From Coprinellus micaceus (lineage: Eukaryota > Basidiomycota > Agaricomycetes > Agaricales > Psathyrellaceae): a stretch of DNA of 64,000 bases. The stretch covers positions 1-64,000 of the forward strand of contig OX596335.1 of assembly GCA_951394405.1 (NCBI GenBank). The letters are read 5' to 3'. How positions within the stretch are numbered: position 1 is the stretch's first letter; each line of letters opens with the position of its first letter. This document shows positions 23,960 through 35,186 of this stretch, piece by piece. The translations under genes and the position numbers were made by a program. The notes under the pieces were generated by a model. That model saw nothing but the letters and a program-made list of their open reading frames with translations. It searched no databases and was not told the DNA's origin.

Positions 23960-26900
23960 CTCAGCTCGCGCCGCCTTTCCAAGGGCTATTTGTCAGATTG
24001 GTTTGGCCGGGGTAGCATGTACAGCCCGGTCGATGTTCCATCCTTCGTCCATGACGCGAACAGCATGCGTGAGCGCGAAATGCACGTATCTTTCTCCATA
24101 GGTAGGCGCCTATCATAATATTAAAGGCGAATACAGTGCAGAGAATGCTACACAAAAAGTCGAAAAACGCCCCGCCCCCTGCCCCAGTCGTCCCCTTGTA
24201 CCGTGGGTCAGTAAACGGTATCACGACAAGTGGAAGCGGGATGGATAACATCCCACCGGCCACGACTCGTGCGAGGTACCGTTGCTACGGGTATAAGGGG
24301 AATTGGACGAGAGGGTAAGGGTATACTTCTGCCGGGGCAGAGCGCGTAGGTTCTATTCGTCCAGCATACCGAGACATGGAAGACATCGTGTTGAGTAGAG
24401 GAGCTAGGTTCCACCCGACACTGACCGCCGGCGAGTGAAAGCCCACAGAGCCTCTATATATCGGAACCCTTCGCAATCGAAAGATGAACCGACGAAGCTC
24501 GTCTTTCAACGCACGGCGTCCACCAGACAGAGAGCCGTGGGCTATCACGGAGGTGTAAGCCAGCGGACGCGTTGTGGGGAAAGATAATCCCTGCAAGATC
24601 GATAGTGGATTCTGTGACGAGAGCTGGTCGAAGCCCATGCGCGACACCGTACATGTCGTCGGAAAGTGCGTCGACGGGGGTCCAAATATCCGAACTCGAT
24701 GACTGACGACCGTGGACGCGGCGCCTCCTCGGTGTCGCGTCGATACCCACGCAGTCAGGAAAACTCATATCTCGGTTTGAGAGGGACTTGACGAATCTCG
24801 CCAACCCTCTGAGTCGAGGTTCTGGGCCCGCGTCTAGGTGGGGGGATCGATCGTGATCGAGGAAGTAGGACAGCGAGGCGGGTGTGACGTCCAATGGGTC
24901 GACTAGCTCGAATGGGCGTTCGATGTCCAGGATATTCGACTGTGCATATCCTACACGCTTAGATACCCCTAAAGACACACCCTCCAATGTGGGGGGCTTG
25001 TAATCACGGGCAGCAGTAGCTCGGGGGATACCAGTCGAAGTACCTGGAACGGCGTGCGGAAGACGGTGACAAAAGGTCGCCTCGGTGAGGGGAACAGAAT
25101 CAGACCGGAGCAGAGCGAGTCGAGTCGATGTTAGAGAGGGCTTTGGACATTGGAAGTCGGAGTGAAGCGAGGATGTACCGTAGATGGCGAGTCGCGACTA
25201 GGTGGATGCTCCATGGGCGAATCAGTGAGAATGCCCGGCGATGCTGTTGGGACGGAAGGATGTCGGACCTTGATGGGGGCTGGGTCGGTCGTAGAGAGCG
25301 GAGACAGGCAAAGGCGGCAATTGGGGGTGTTGGCCGTTTCAAGATAGAGAGAGGGAGTAGAGCCAGAGAGCCAGAGGCCATCGATGGCGGATGAACGAGC
25401 GATGCATACGTGAACCGAAGGTGAAGGATGACAATGACGAAGGCTCACTTGATCAAGGGCTACATAAAAAGCTCTGCCGCCGCTTCCACCTCAGTCGACC
25501 GACAACTTTCCCTACTACAGGTCCACCAACCCGTCGAGGAGCTATTCAGGGAAACGGGGGCAGAACCAGATCGTCGATAGCGAGCACAGCCTGAGGCTGA
25601 ATCGAGGTGCGCATTCTTCGTACGTCGGGTCTACATACGCGAAGAAAACCCAGAACCGAGTCGTGCATGAACGGTTCAGAGCAGGCAGGGGGGAAACCAG
25701 CTCACTCCAGCAAAGGAAACCAGGTTCGATGAAGGGAGGAGGAAACAACGATGCAATGCTGGGCGGCACGGGGAGGCGCATTCAAGGTCCGCCGGCAATC
25801 TCCGAATCACCCCTTTCACTGACTCCAATCGATCGCCCCTTTCTTCCCGACCGTCACCAGCCCTGTACATGTTATCTTCCCTCTATTTGGTCATCACGCT
25901 ATCTGCGCCTATATTGTCTGCGAGACTACGTCTCGATACTCGCTGGGCTCGCTTCTGGGACTTGGATCTCTGGCCAGCGATGACGAAAGCTTGCTGTGAC
26001 ACTGGAGATTGGACGTGACAACAGTCACTTGCGGCTGGAAATCAAGGGATGAGCGATATATATTGCGAACGAGGAGGCACTGAAGGAAACTCGGGTGCAA
26101 GGCCGCTCGGTCTGTGGTTCTACTCCGTTTGCAAAGTAGACCGTCCTCCCGTTTACCTCAAGCTCTAGTCCTTGCTTCGGGACTCATCACACCTCGGATT
26201 ACTGGCAGACTCAAGCGTCCTCGTTCGCCATTCTGGGATCTCGCTCGGTACCATTCACCTGGGCATGCATTACGGTAGTAGTGTACGGTGTGGCCGTTTG
26301 CCATGAACCCGTGTAATGGATTCCAAGTCGGTGCAGGTACCCGAGCGATGGACCAGGACCGTGGTACGTGGGTATGCACGCCTTCGATATCTCAATAGCT
26401 ATATCTCAGTTTCTCGCATTCTTTGGGATACCGATAATCAGCAGCTATTTCGACCTGCCCATCACATCTCTCCCTCTCGAACCCCAGGTTGAATGAGAAC
26501 CTGTCGAGATTGACGCAGCTTCTGCTCCGGGTCGGTTTGTGAGAAGAGATGCTCAATGGGCATGAGCGAAGGCGGGCTACTCGACTTTCTAGCACTTATG
26601 CGGCCTCCCTCTTCGTACGATGCATCTGTTGGTCCCCAAGAAAACCCTCAATGGAAGGCATCGATTTCTTTCTCTCTGATTATGTGGTCCTCCTGTCCTT
26701 TGCGACGACCTTGGAACACGCTCGAGTACTCTTGGTGATCACCCCTGGGTCCCGGCGAGGGCAACCCGTATGAACGTGCATCTGCCAGGATGAGTCACTC
26801 TCTGCCGTATGGCGGGTCAGTCGTGTGACCCCCGTGATCTCCGAGCAATCGACATGTTTCACAACGGAAGTGTTCGTCCCTGTCCTCCGGCTCTCTGCCT

Positions 26901-27060
26901 ACGACCACTTCCCTTCTCCCGAAACTTGGCAGCCCTTGCTTCACTTGCGTCGCCAATCAGACGTCCCCACTCCTACTGGCGCCTAGAATCGAGGTTTGAG
27001 TAGATGCGCGTCATATCTGACCTGGCGGTTACTCTTCCTTGATTCGGGAGACCGTAGAAG
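23960..27060. repeat. Subtelomeric repeat unit, degenerate copy 3
   Basis: Landmarks are the minus-strand relic X2, the motif TCCGCCGGCAATCTCCGAAT near 25789-25808, GAGAACCTGTCG near 26493 and CTAGAATCGAGGTTTGAG near 26985. The stretch between motif and end also shares TCTGGGACTTGGAT-like and CTCTCTGCCTACG blocks with copy 2. No intact gene is visible. Confidence 0.65.
23961..25030 (-). pseudogene. Unknown gene-family relic X2 inside unit copy 3
   Basis: The longest minus-strand frame (24454-24987, 177 codons) contains FELVDPLDVTPASLSYFLDH and PEPRLRGLAR, aligned with X1. Near 24.55 kb it reads IDLAGIIFPHNAS, against VDITGVISPRNAS in X1. A separate frame at 23961-24263 (100 codons) ends in hydrophobic segments (MLSIPLPLVVIPF and FDFLCSILCTVFAFNIMIGA). 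This is likely a diverged multi-exon gene or its remains. Function unknown. Confidence 0.4.
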
Positions 27061-27199
27061 TGTTTGGGGAGATTCCTTTGGCCTAGCTTGCGAACCAGGC
27101 ACCTGGGTTGGTTACAGGTCCAGAACGTTATCCATCTGGCTCACTCTCCCTTCCACTACTACACCTTTGATCGAATGAACAGGTTATGTGAGATATCCA

Positions 27200-28300
27200 G
27201 GGTGAACCTCTACGTTCGTGCGGATAGCACCAGACGCTGAACATCTGCCCGACGCTCCCCTGGAGAACTCCCCCTTCAAGGGTAGGTTACTCGATAGTTC
27301 TTTGTGCTTCGCCTGTCGACGCCTAGTGCTACGATTGCGGCCATCACGTCTGTCTAACCGCAGTAGTGCGTTCTCCTGGCCTACAAATATGTGCTCTTTG
27401 ATCGTTCTACCCCGCAATGGACTAAGAACCCGGCTCGCAGGAAGATGATAACTTGACTGGGCCGGTCGTCAGAAAGGGCGACAGAAGTACCTGAACTCGG
27501 AATGATTTCGATTCTCTACTACTCTAGTTCAACCGCACGTACCGCCAATATCAATTGGTCCAACTAGATATTAGAGATATCAGGGAATGTTAAACTACAC
27601 CAACGCTCGCAGCTCCCAGACGTGTCGTTCCTTTCTCGTTGGTTCTGTGTCTTTCAGGTCCCTGACGGATCAGACCACGAATACAACGTTTTGTGGTGTA
27701 ACGCTTCGATGCGTCCGTAAAAATGAAGTCCTTACATTCGCTGCTCATCCACGTGAAGGTCTGTATCTCAAAAAAGGATTCAAACAGTCGTGCTACCGAC
27801 TGCTACCGAAGCCATCTACGAGCGTCTTCACATCAGGCGGGGCGGAGGGCCTGTACATGTGAACGTAGCTATGATCCGATAGTCTACGTACCTCGCGGCA
27901 CTCTTCATCTGGCTCAGCGGGTTAGCGAAAGGCCCCTCTGAGTGAGTTTTGACCGGTGGATAGATTCCACGTACGCATAGAATAAAGAGGGCCTTTGAGA
28001 AGGAGTAGTCTCGAGGCTATGCATCGCGCATTAGAACTTCAAGTCGATTTAATATTGCGTAGATCTTGATAATATACGAGATCGTTCTCCGTACATCCAC
28101 AGAGAGCATGAGTCCAAAGTGAATAAAGTCTCGGAAGCGCACGGGCGAGAGGCAATCATCGCTTCCACGTCGACAGCACCATCCGACTCCTCGATCATAC
28201 GATACCGACATCCCCACGAGAAGAAGTAGGATGAGAGGTACTCAGCCAGTCCTTGCTCGTGCGAGGTCGCTCGTCGATATGCATCAGGGGAGTCAAACGC
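27200..28300. other. No recognisable gene
   Basis: Between unit copies 3 and 4. Only short unsupported ORFs. Confidence 0.4.
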
Positions 28301-30330
28301 TGGGCAAGGATATACGCAATGAGACTATAGCGTATCGTTGCAAAGGGTACGCGAGGGTAACCAGACTAGTCGAGGAGCAGTAATGTCGTCCCTGCCTGGG
28401 AACGAATCCAAGCGAGAGCCAAAAATATCTTTCGGGGTAGAAACCTTCGATCGTCGTAGGACGAGCTCGAGAAGCTCACCCCCAGCGCCCAGGGTCAACC
28501 AACCCGACGGGTGTGGGCTCTCAGAGAGGCTTCGGTCAGCAGGTGGGCCTCTGAAGAAAACGAACACCGCGAGAAGGAAACCCGCCGAGACAGATCTATT
28601 CGAGATGCTCAGGAACATAGGCCTCTGAATGTGCGGCGCCCGCTGGAAGGACGTCGGAGCCCCTGAATGATTGGATCCCCACCTCTCCAGGGACACCCGA
28701 ACGTGGAGGAGCCTGGTAAAGCCCATCGTCCTCCAACTTCCAAGATCCCGATCTGGGCCGCCACCTGAGTGGGGGTTCCGCATCGATCGTTCGCGAAGGG
28801 CCAGGGCATCGTGAAGGGCGGAGGTGACGCTGAGAAAGTCTACAACAACTCGTCCCTCGATCCCCAGGATATTCGGCTGAGCTCGAGCCAAAGCTGAGAG
28901 CACCCATAGAGGTCGGCCCTCAAAACCTCTGACACGGAGGACTGCCGCCACAGGGACACCAGCTCGGGAGTACCAGTCCAGTCAGTGTACTTGGGACGGC
29001 TGGGGGGCGACGTCGTGGAAGGCTGGGCAGGTAGCGGAGAGGGGAGAACCCTGACGGCCCTGAGAAGCGATACTAGAAGATTGACCGTTTCAAGGAGACA
29101 GAGGGAGTAGAGACAGATAGACAACGGATTGATAGCGAGTGGGGCAGCTATGTATAGGTGAACACAAGGTTTTGGGCAGCGGCGATGGCAGCCCATTTGA
29201 ACCAGAGTGGCCATACACCCGCTCCCCTCGATCAAAATCTCTCATCCTTCCGTTTCTCTCCCTCCCTTTCCACCAATCGGTGCAGGAATTGCTGAGTGGG
29301 CGACATCCCGATCGTCGATCGGCGAAGCCAAGGCGCGAGTTCGTGTGTAGAGCGAGAGCCGGACAAGAAGCGCCAGAGTCTGATCGCGCCTGGATACATA
29401 GGCGCAGAGATGGGGTAGAAGAGCCCCTTTGAACGCAGGAAAGAGACTAGGAATGCGACATGATGAACGTCGGGAGCAAGGAGCAGAGCAGACGCACCGG
29501 CCGGCAAATGGCGTTCAAGCTCCGCCGGCGATCGCCGAATCGCGTGAACTCTGTTGAACCCGATCGATTCCTCCTTCCTTCCTACCACCACGATCCCCCT
29601 GCGCGTTCTCGCATCTGGCTATATGGTACCTTGCAGCAATTGATATAATCGGGCCCTAGAGGTATACTGAGTTCCCTTCTCCGTTCATGCCTACTGTCGA
29701 ACGCGACACACTCGGCCACTCCTCAGCTCTGTCAGCTCGGCACGGAAAACGACAGAGATTTGAAGGAGGGGCTGCACAGAGGACAGAAAATGGGGCGTAC
29801 TTAGGACAGACCTGCGTGAAGCGCCACTTCTGCCTATGGTTCTCCATTCATCCGATCCAAAGCCCAATCTCTCCCTTGGACCACGTCCTACCGTACCATC
29901 CGCCTGGGGTTCCACTGCTGGCGAAAGATACTTGCTGGGCTCGAAGTTCTTCGGTTCTTGGTATCTGAACACACCTCCAGACGTGATGTCCAGCCCTCGC
30001 TCGACCCCATACACCTCCGCATGCATCATGGTACTGAGTAGCTTCGGGTATCGCTTTCCGTCATGACCTGCGCGCCGGATGCTGCATGGAAAGGCATCTA
30101 GTCGACCGAACGAGAAATACGGTCCACAACTGTCAACAGCCTTGATACCCCTTCTCGGTCTTTCGCGTATCTTGATTTATCAATAGCGCTAGCCGTCGCG
30201 ATACGGAGCCCAGACCTCCCCACCCGCATCGCCCCTTATCGAACCCGGAGTTGAATACGAACCTGTCGTGTTTGACGGGGTTTCTATTCCTGGGTTGTTT
30301 CGAGGGATGGAATCGACGGTGGGGTGTGAG
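28300..30330. repeat. Subtelomeric repeat unit, degenerate copy 4
   Basis: Landmarks are the minus-strand relic near 28.6-29.05 kb (VVDFLSVTSA aligned with VELVDFLNVTAA of copy 2, and DLYGCSQLW), the motif TCCGCCGGCGATCGCCGAAT at 29521-29540 and a GAGAACCTG-like block (GAATACGAACCTGTCG) near 30258. Spacing between the last two is about 737 bp. A 208-codon minus-strand ORF (28325-28951) covers part of it, but it carries no recognised domain. Confidence 0.6.
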
Positions 30331-30339
30331 TTGCTCCGC

Positions 30340-31200
30340 TCGCTGTGCACACGTTATTGGACTATGACGGAATTTTGCTCGAGGCTACGATCTCTGAAGT
30401 CGGTGACTCACGCTGAGCTCGAGATCCCCTTGGGTTCAATCATGCACATACACTTGACTCGCATGCCTTACGGCCCGTCAACCCAGACCCTCGCCTCGAA
30501 GGAAGATCTAGTAGCAGCCAGACAAACAGGAATGAGGGGACCACATGACCGCGATCTCATACGAAGGCTCGGAAGAACCTACGCAACCGGACCCGCACGG
30601 CGTTTACACGCGCATCTGGCTTTCCAGTTTCCCTCTTCGGACCATGGATACCGGGGTCTGAAGTTCAGAATCTTCTGCACCTCGAACTCTTCGCGTTGAA
30701 TGGGAGCATCTGACTGCCCGCGGGCCGGGGTAGTCCGCATGATCCACCTAGCACGTTGAATCTCACGTTCTATTCTGTGTGGACGTTCGATGCGACTGTG
30801 CATAAACCTAGGTTAACGCGGGTGGGAGGGGCGGAAGGGGAAGCAGAGATGGTTGCGAGGTAGGAGAGAATGGAGGGGGCGTGTTCCGGGCTAAGTTGTC
30901 ATGCAACCGACGAAGAGCCGGTCGACGCGACGACAGACCCCCCTGGACCCGCCTTCCCTGTTAACCTTCGTACGACCCATGTACGGAGTTGAGGGCAAGA
31001 ATAGAGGACAGCACGTCTGGAGGACGTGATATATATCGTCGTTGGGGGTTTACGACGCCCCAACCCCGCATTCCCCACAACCATATATAGGCCGAACGTC
31101 GGATAAAAGGGCGAATATCGATGAGCGCTCCGGAATTATTGCGCGGAAGCTATGCGCCCTCGAGGTCGAGTTTCCCAGATCATCGAACGGGTGCAGATTA
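30340..31200. other. Upstream region of the xylanase, no gene recognised
   Basis: One 143-codon plus ORF (30268-30699) has no motif. The last 300 bp contain AT-rich TATATA runs near 31030 and 31085, which may belong to the xylanase promoter. Confidence 0.4.
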
Positions 31201-31209
31201 ATTAAATTC

Positions 31210-31216
31210 TATAAAG
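31210..31216 (+). promoter_or_regulatory. TATA box of GH11 xylanase
   Basis: TATAAAG, 60 bp before the start codon at 31270. A pyrimidine-rich stretch follows. The distance is normal for a fungal core promoter. Confidence 0.6.
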
Positions 31217-31269
31217 CATGGTCGAGCATCCCTGTGTTCATTCCCTCACCGACATCTAGCTCGAATACG

Positions 31270-32047
<778 letters not shown>

Positions 32048-32173
32048 GAGTGAGTATGGGGGACGACGTATAACCAAACAGAATATCATTTTCTTGGTTT
32101 TCACGCGTCTTGTTCGATGCCGCCCAATTCTTCTTCCGGCCCGATACACAGGCGGCCATTTCATGTAGTACTA

Positions 32174-32822
32174 CAGTCGCGGACAAGCAAAGTCGACAAA
32201 TTTGATGACCCACCTATAACTGGTCCGGAAACTATCTCAAACAGTAGATCTCATCCAGGAGAGTTCGTGGGTAACATTTGAGCAGATTCCTACGAGCAGT
32301 TAGGGAGAAAAATCGGGTTTTGTGTTTTGGGGGTCCGATTTTTTGCCAACTTTGTCAAATTTGAAGGTAAAATCACGGAAAATAGCGCAATCGACTCCTT
32401 TTCAAAAGCTGTATCTGTTCCCAAAGTTTGGTAAGATTCTCACGAGCCGTTTTGGAGAAAATAAATGCACAACATTTCACCCAATTTGGCAGGTGCCGGG
32501 TTAGGGACCGCCGATCGGGGCTTGGCAAGGTGCTACCAACCGCACGCATATCAATCCACCCGACCACGGGTGAATCCATGTCACACACAGAGAGTTTGAC
32601 CCGCCAGACCCTCACCCTTGTCAAAATTTGGGGGGTCCGATGGCCAAAGGTAGTTGGCAAAGGGGTCGAAATTTTTGCCAAACTCAAAAACCCGTGGGAA
32701 AAACTTCGGAGGTGTGTTTTTTGAACCCTTTTCGAAATACAACTCTGTTCACAAAAAATCTAAGGATTCTCACGAGCCGTTCTTGAGAAAATCCAATTGT
32801 TGACTTTGCTTGTCCGCGACTG
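32174..32822. mobile_element. MITE 2, TA target, pogo-like ends
   Basis: A 649-bp element bounded by CAGTCGCGGACAAGCAAAGT on the left and its near-perfect reverse complement on the right; the inverted repeats run about 28 bp. TA lies directly outside both ends (32172-32173, 32823-32824), and CAGT ends with TA duplication are typical of Tc1/mariner-pogo elements. Inside, a block reading GATTCTCACGAGCCGTT then GAGAAAAT is present twice (near 32433 and 32764), with a weaker third version near 32285. There are also two GGGGGTCCGAT blocks. It has no transposase ORF. Confidence 0.85.
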
Positions 32823-33099
32823 TAGAGAGAGGCCGGATTGTGGTTCATACGTCAAATAGTTTGCGAACAGTTGGCCTCTTCGGTGAGGGAGCTCTGAAAG
32901 AGGTTGGGTGGCGGTTCACCGTGGCGAGGAGGGCCTCCACCATTGATTCCTGGGGCGGAACTGATAAACGAGACTAAGCGTTTGCGTCGTTACTCCCCTG
33001 TCGACGGACCTGCAATTCCCGATTGCATATCATGACCTTCCACAATTTGGGTCTATCAAGTTTAGCACAAACTCGTCTAGTGGTCACGCGAGACACCTC

Positions 33100-33323
33100 G
33101 TGTCGGAAATTTCCGTAAACCGAACCAATGCCTTTCAACGCGACGTACGTTTAAGCCGAGTTAAACTGAAGGTATCGCCGTTGAAAAGGCCGTCGAAGCA
33201 GCCGTTGACAGCAGTTCAAAGGGGTTCCTTGAGCCGCTCCGGGCTCTCTACACCCTTGAACCCTCCGTCAACGGCCTTTCAACGGGACTGCCGTTTAAAC
33301 GGCCTCTCAGAAAGTTCCGACAC
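33100..33323. mobile_element. MITE 3, hAT-like, inside 3' end of membrane-protein copy A
   Basis: A 224-bp element bounded by GTGTCGGAAATTTC on the left and GAAAGTTCCGACAC on the right. It is flanked by GACACCTC (33092-33099) and GACACCCA (33324-33331), an 8-bp target duplication with two differences, as in hAT elements. The matching place in duplicate B (near 44990) reads GATACCTC followed directly by gene sequence, that is, an empty site. The inside is a partial fold-back with CCGTTGAA/TTCAACGG repeats and one GTTTAAAC at 33293. Confidence 0.75.
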
Positions 33324-34371
33324 GACACCCATGGCCAGGCTCTCGAAGTGTCCGCCCATGGTTCCGTACTATGGGATTCCGCAGTCCGATCCCCTTCTCC
33401 ACCTGTGATTTCCGCGAGTCCAATACTTGTTGCTTGCTCGTGAAGTTGATAAAGACTATGTATGTCTCTGCGCTGGATAACCCTGATAGCAATCAGCTGA
33501 GGGGCTAAGGCCTGATCGGTAGGCACATGGTACCCGCATCAGTCCCTTCATTTTGAGAAGATACTGTGGCTCACCGTACAAGCCACCCAAGCTACTCTCG
33601 ACACAAATACCCCCCTGGATGTAAAGAATGTCGCGAGAGGGACGTAGAGGGCGATGCAACAAGCCGGGAGGGCAGATTCGACGATGATTGCCATTGCACA
33701 GATGGTATCGCTGGGTGATGATCCCGAATCTCCCAGGAGGGCGTTTAGGCGGCTTCGCGTTCTGAGGATGTGTACGCAAATTGAAGTGGTGACGATGAGA
33801 TTTACGAGGCATGAGGTTACTGCAGGTGCGATGGGCGACAAAGCGACAGCGACACTCCATCTCCGAGAGGTCGGGTGTTTTGCAAACAATACTATGCCAT
33901 ATATGGAGAGGACTTGTTAGTGCATGGGACCGTCAGTACGACGAGGCGTTCGGAAGGCTTTGGCATGATTTGGTACGTACCGAGGGAAACGGAGTAAGGA
34001 ACGATTGGAATTGCGCAAATACATTTGTTCCCACCAAATACAACCCAGTACCGGTATATCTGTTGAATAGCTATTTGTTATGCGTCATATCTCCCATTGA
34101 GAATGCTCACTAGCAGTGCATCCGCGAGCATAACCATGAGCTGCATCCCGACCGCCACCATCTGCAAAACCACATTTTCCGCGACAGGCAAAAGCCTCAT
34201 TGAACCAGGTTTCCCAGTGAAGGACGCTTCGATGGTACCCATAGCCCACAGTTTCATAATAAATCCCACACAGTATAGTGCGGCGGTCGTCGTGAACATG
34301 ACGGCAAGAATCGAATTTGCGACCAAGACAATAGGGAAACCATCAACACATCTTCGCCATTTCAAAGTTGC
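33248..34371 (-). pseudogene. Membrane protein copy A, 3' part, split by retrotransposon
   Basis: Minus-strand exons 2 (rest) to 5 of the second copy. They read from ATLKWRRCVDGFPIVLVANS through VLQMVAVGMQLMVMLADALL, IYRYWVVFGGNKCICAIP, the helix with SICVHILRTRSRLNALL, and ALAPQLIAIRVIQRRD, with introns at the same places as copy 1. The reading frame is open up to the insertion point. Because of MITE 3, the last 25 or so codons (CRNFLRGRLNGSPVE and onward to the stop at 33248) come from transposon sequence. The gene was probably functional until the retrotransposon landed in exon 2. Confidence 0.85.
34367..34371. repeat. Target-site duplication GTTGC (left)
   Basis: GTTGC directly before the 5' LTR, matched by GTTGC at 42502-42506 directly after the 3' LTR. 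Five bp is the normal duplication for Ty3-type integrases. Confidence 0.97.
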
Positions 34372-35150
34372 TGTTACGCTTCGCTTCACACCTCCTATCC
34401 CACCCTCGCATAGCCACCACTTTATTTCTTTTCTCTTTTTATGACTCATAGTGACGTAGGACTCCGCAGCTACCCCGCAGCTACCTTTGACTCATGTGGA
34501 GTATACGCTCCACGACTCCGCAGCTACCCTTGACCCAGACTCCACGCGCTCCACTACCTACTCCACGCGCTCCACTATTTACTCCACTCACTCCACTATT
34601 ACCTCACTATTCGTCATACGCAGCTATCTTGTGACTCACACCAATTAGGTATAAATACCCCGTAGTACGACCCATGTAGCTTAGCTTGTTATACTTTAAT
34701 CTTAGTCCCCTTTCGCCCACTCCATCACTCCGCTTTCCCATTCAATAAGCTCCTGCAAGACTTCCGCAACTCCACAAGACTCCCTTCGCACCACGCACCA
34801 CAGCCGAGACAGTGAACGCCACTGAGAACCTTCCACACTCCACTATTGTCTAGTAGTGAACCCGCCGTGTGACGACGCCAGACTTGCCTAGGAGACCGCC
34901 AAACTAGGAAGCATCTGTAAGCCGGACTTGACTAGAAGATCGCCAAACTAGTAAGCATCCGAGAGTATCCGTGGACCCCTGACGTGTCATAGAAGAACGT
35001 TCAAGTCTGATACCAGTGCAACGTACTATTGTCCAATAGACGTGTGACTGACCGCGCGACATCCCAGAAGCTATTAGGAATAGGGGGATAGTACGACTAA
35101 GAAGCCGACCAGTGACGGACAACGCCAACTCCCTCATCGAGGTCGTAACA
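34372..35150 (+). repeat. 5' LTR
   Basis: 779 bp, TGTTAC...GTAACA. U3 carries a direct-repeat cluster of CTCCAC-type units (34540-34600) and a TATA box at 34650. The likely start of R is 34683, inferred from the self-priming match. R-U5 contains no ATG. Confidence 0.97.
34650..34656 (+). promoter_or_regulatory. LTR TATA box
   Basis: TATAAAT in U3, 33 bp before the A at 34683 that begins the sequence complementary to the primer-binding site. The identical box lies in the 3' LTR near 42001. Confidence 0.75.
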
Positions 35151-35152
35151 GA

Positions 35153-35162
35153 ATAACAAGCT
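35153..35162 (+). other. Self-priming primer-binding site
   Basis: ATAACAAGCT, starting two bases after the 5' LTR, is the exact reverse complement of AGCTTGTTAT at 34683-34692, the predicted 5' end of the transcript. In Tf1-type elements the first 11 nt of the mRNA fold back on a site just inside the LTR and prime minus-strand synthesis. The position beside the LTR, the length and the TATA distance all agree with that mechanism. Confidence 0.75.
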
Positions 35163-35186
35163 CCAACAACGTTGCCTTCGTTCTAA

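Noticed and set aside
35151..35175. tRNA-type primer-binding site
   Set aside because: I could not match the sequence after the LTR to a tRNA 3' end ending in TGG. The exact match to the predicted mRNA 5' end explains it better.
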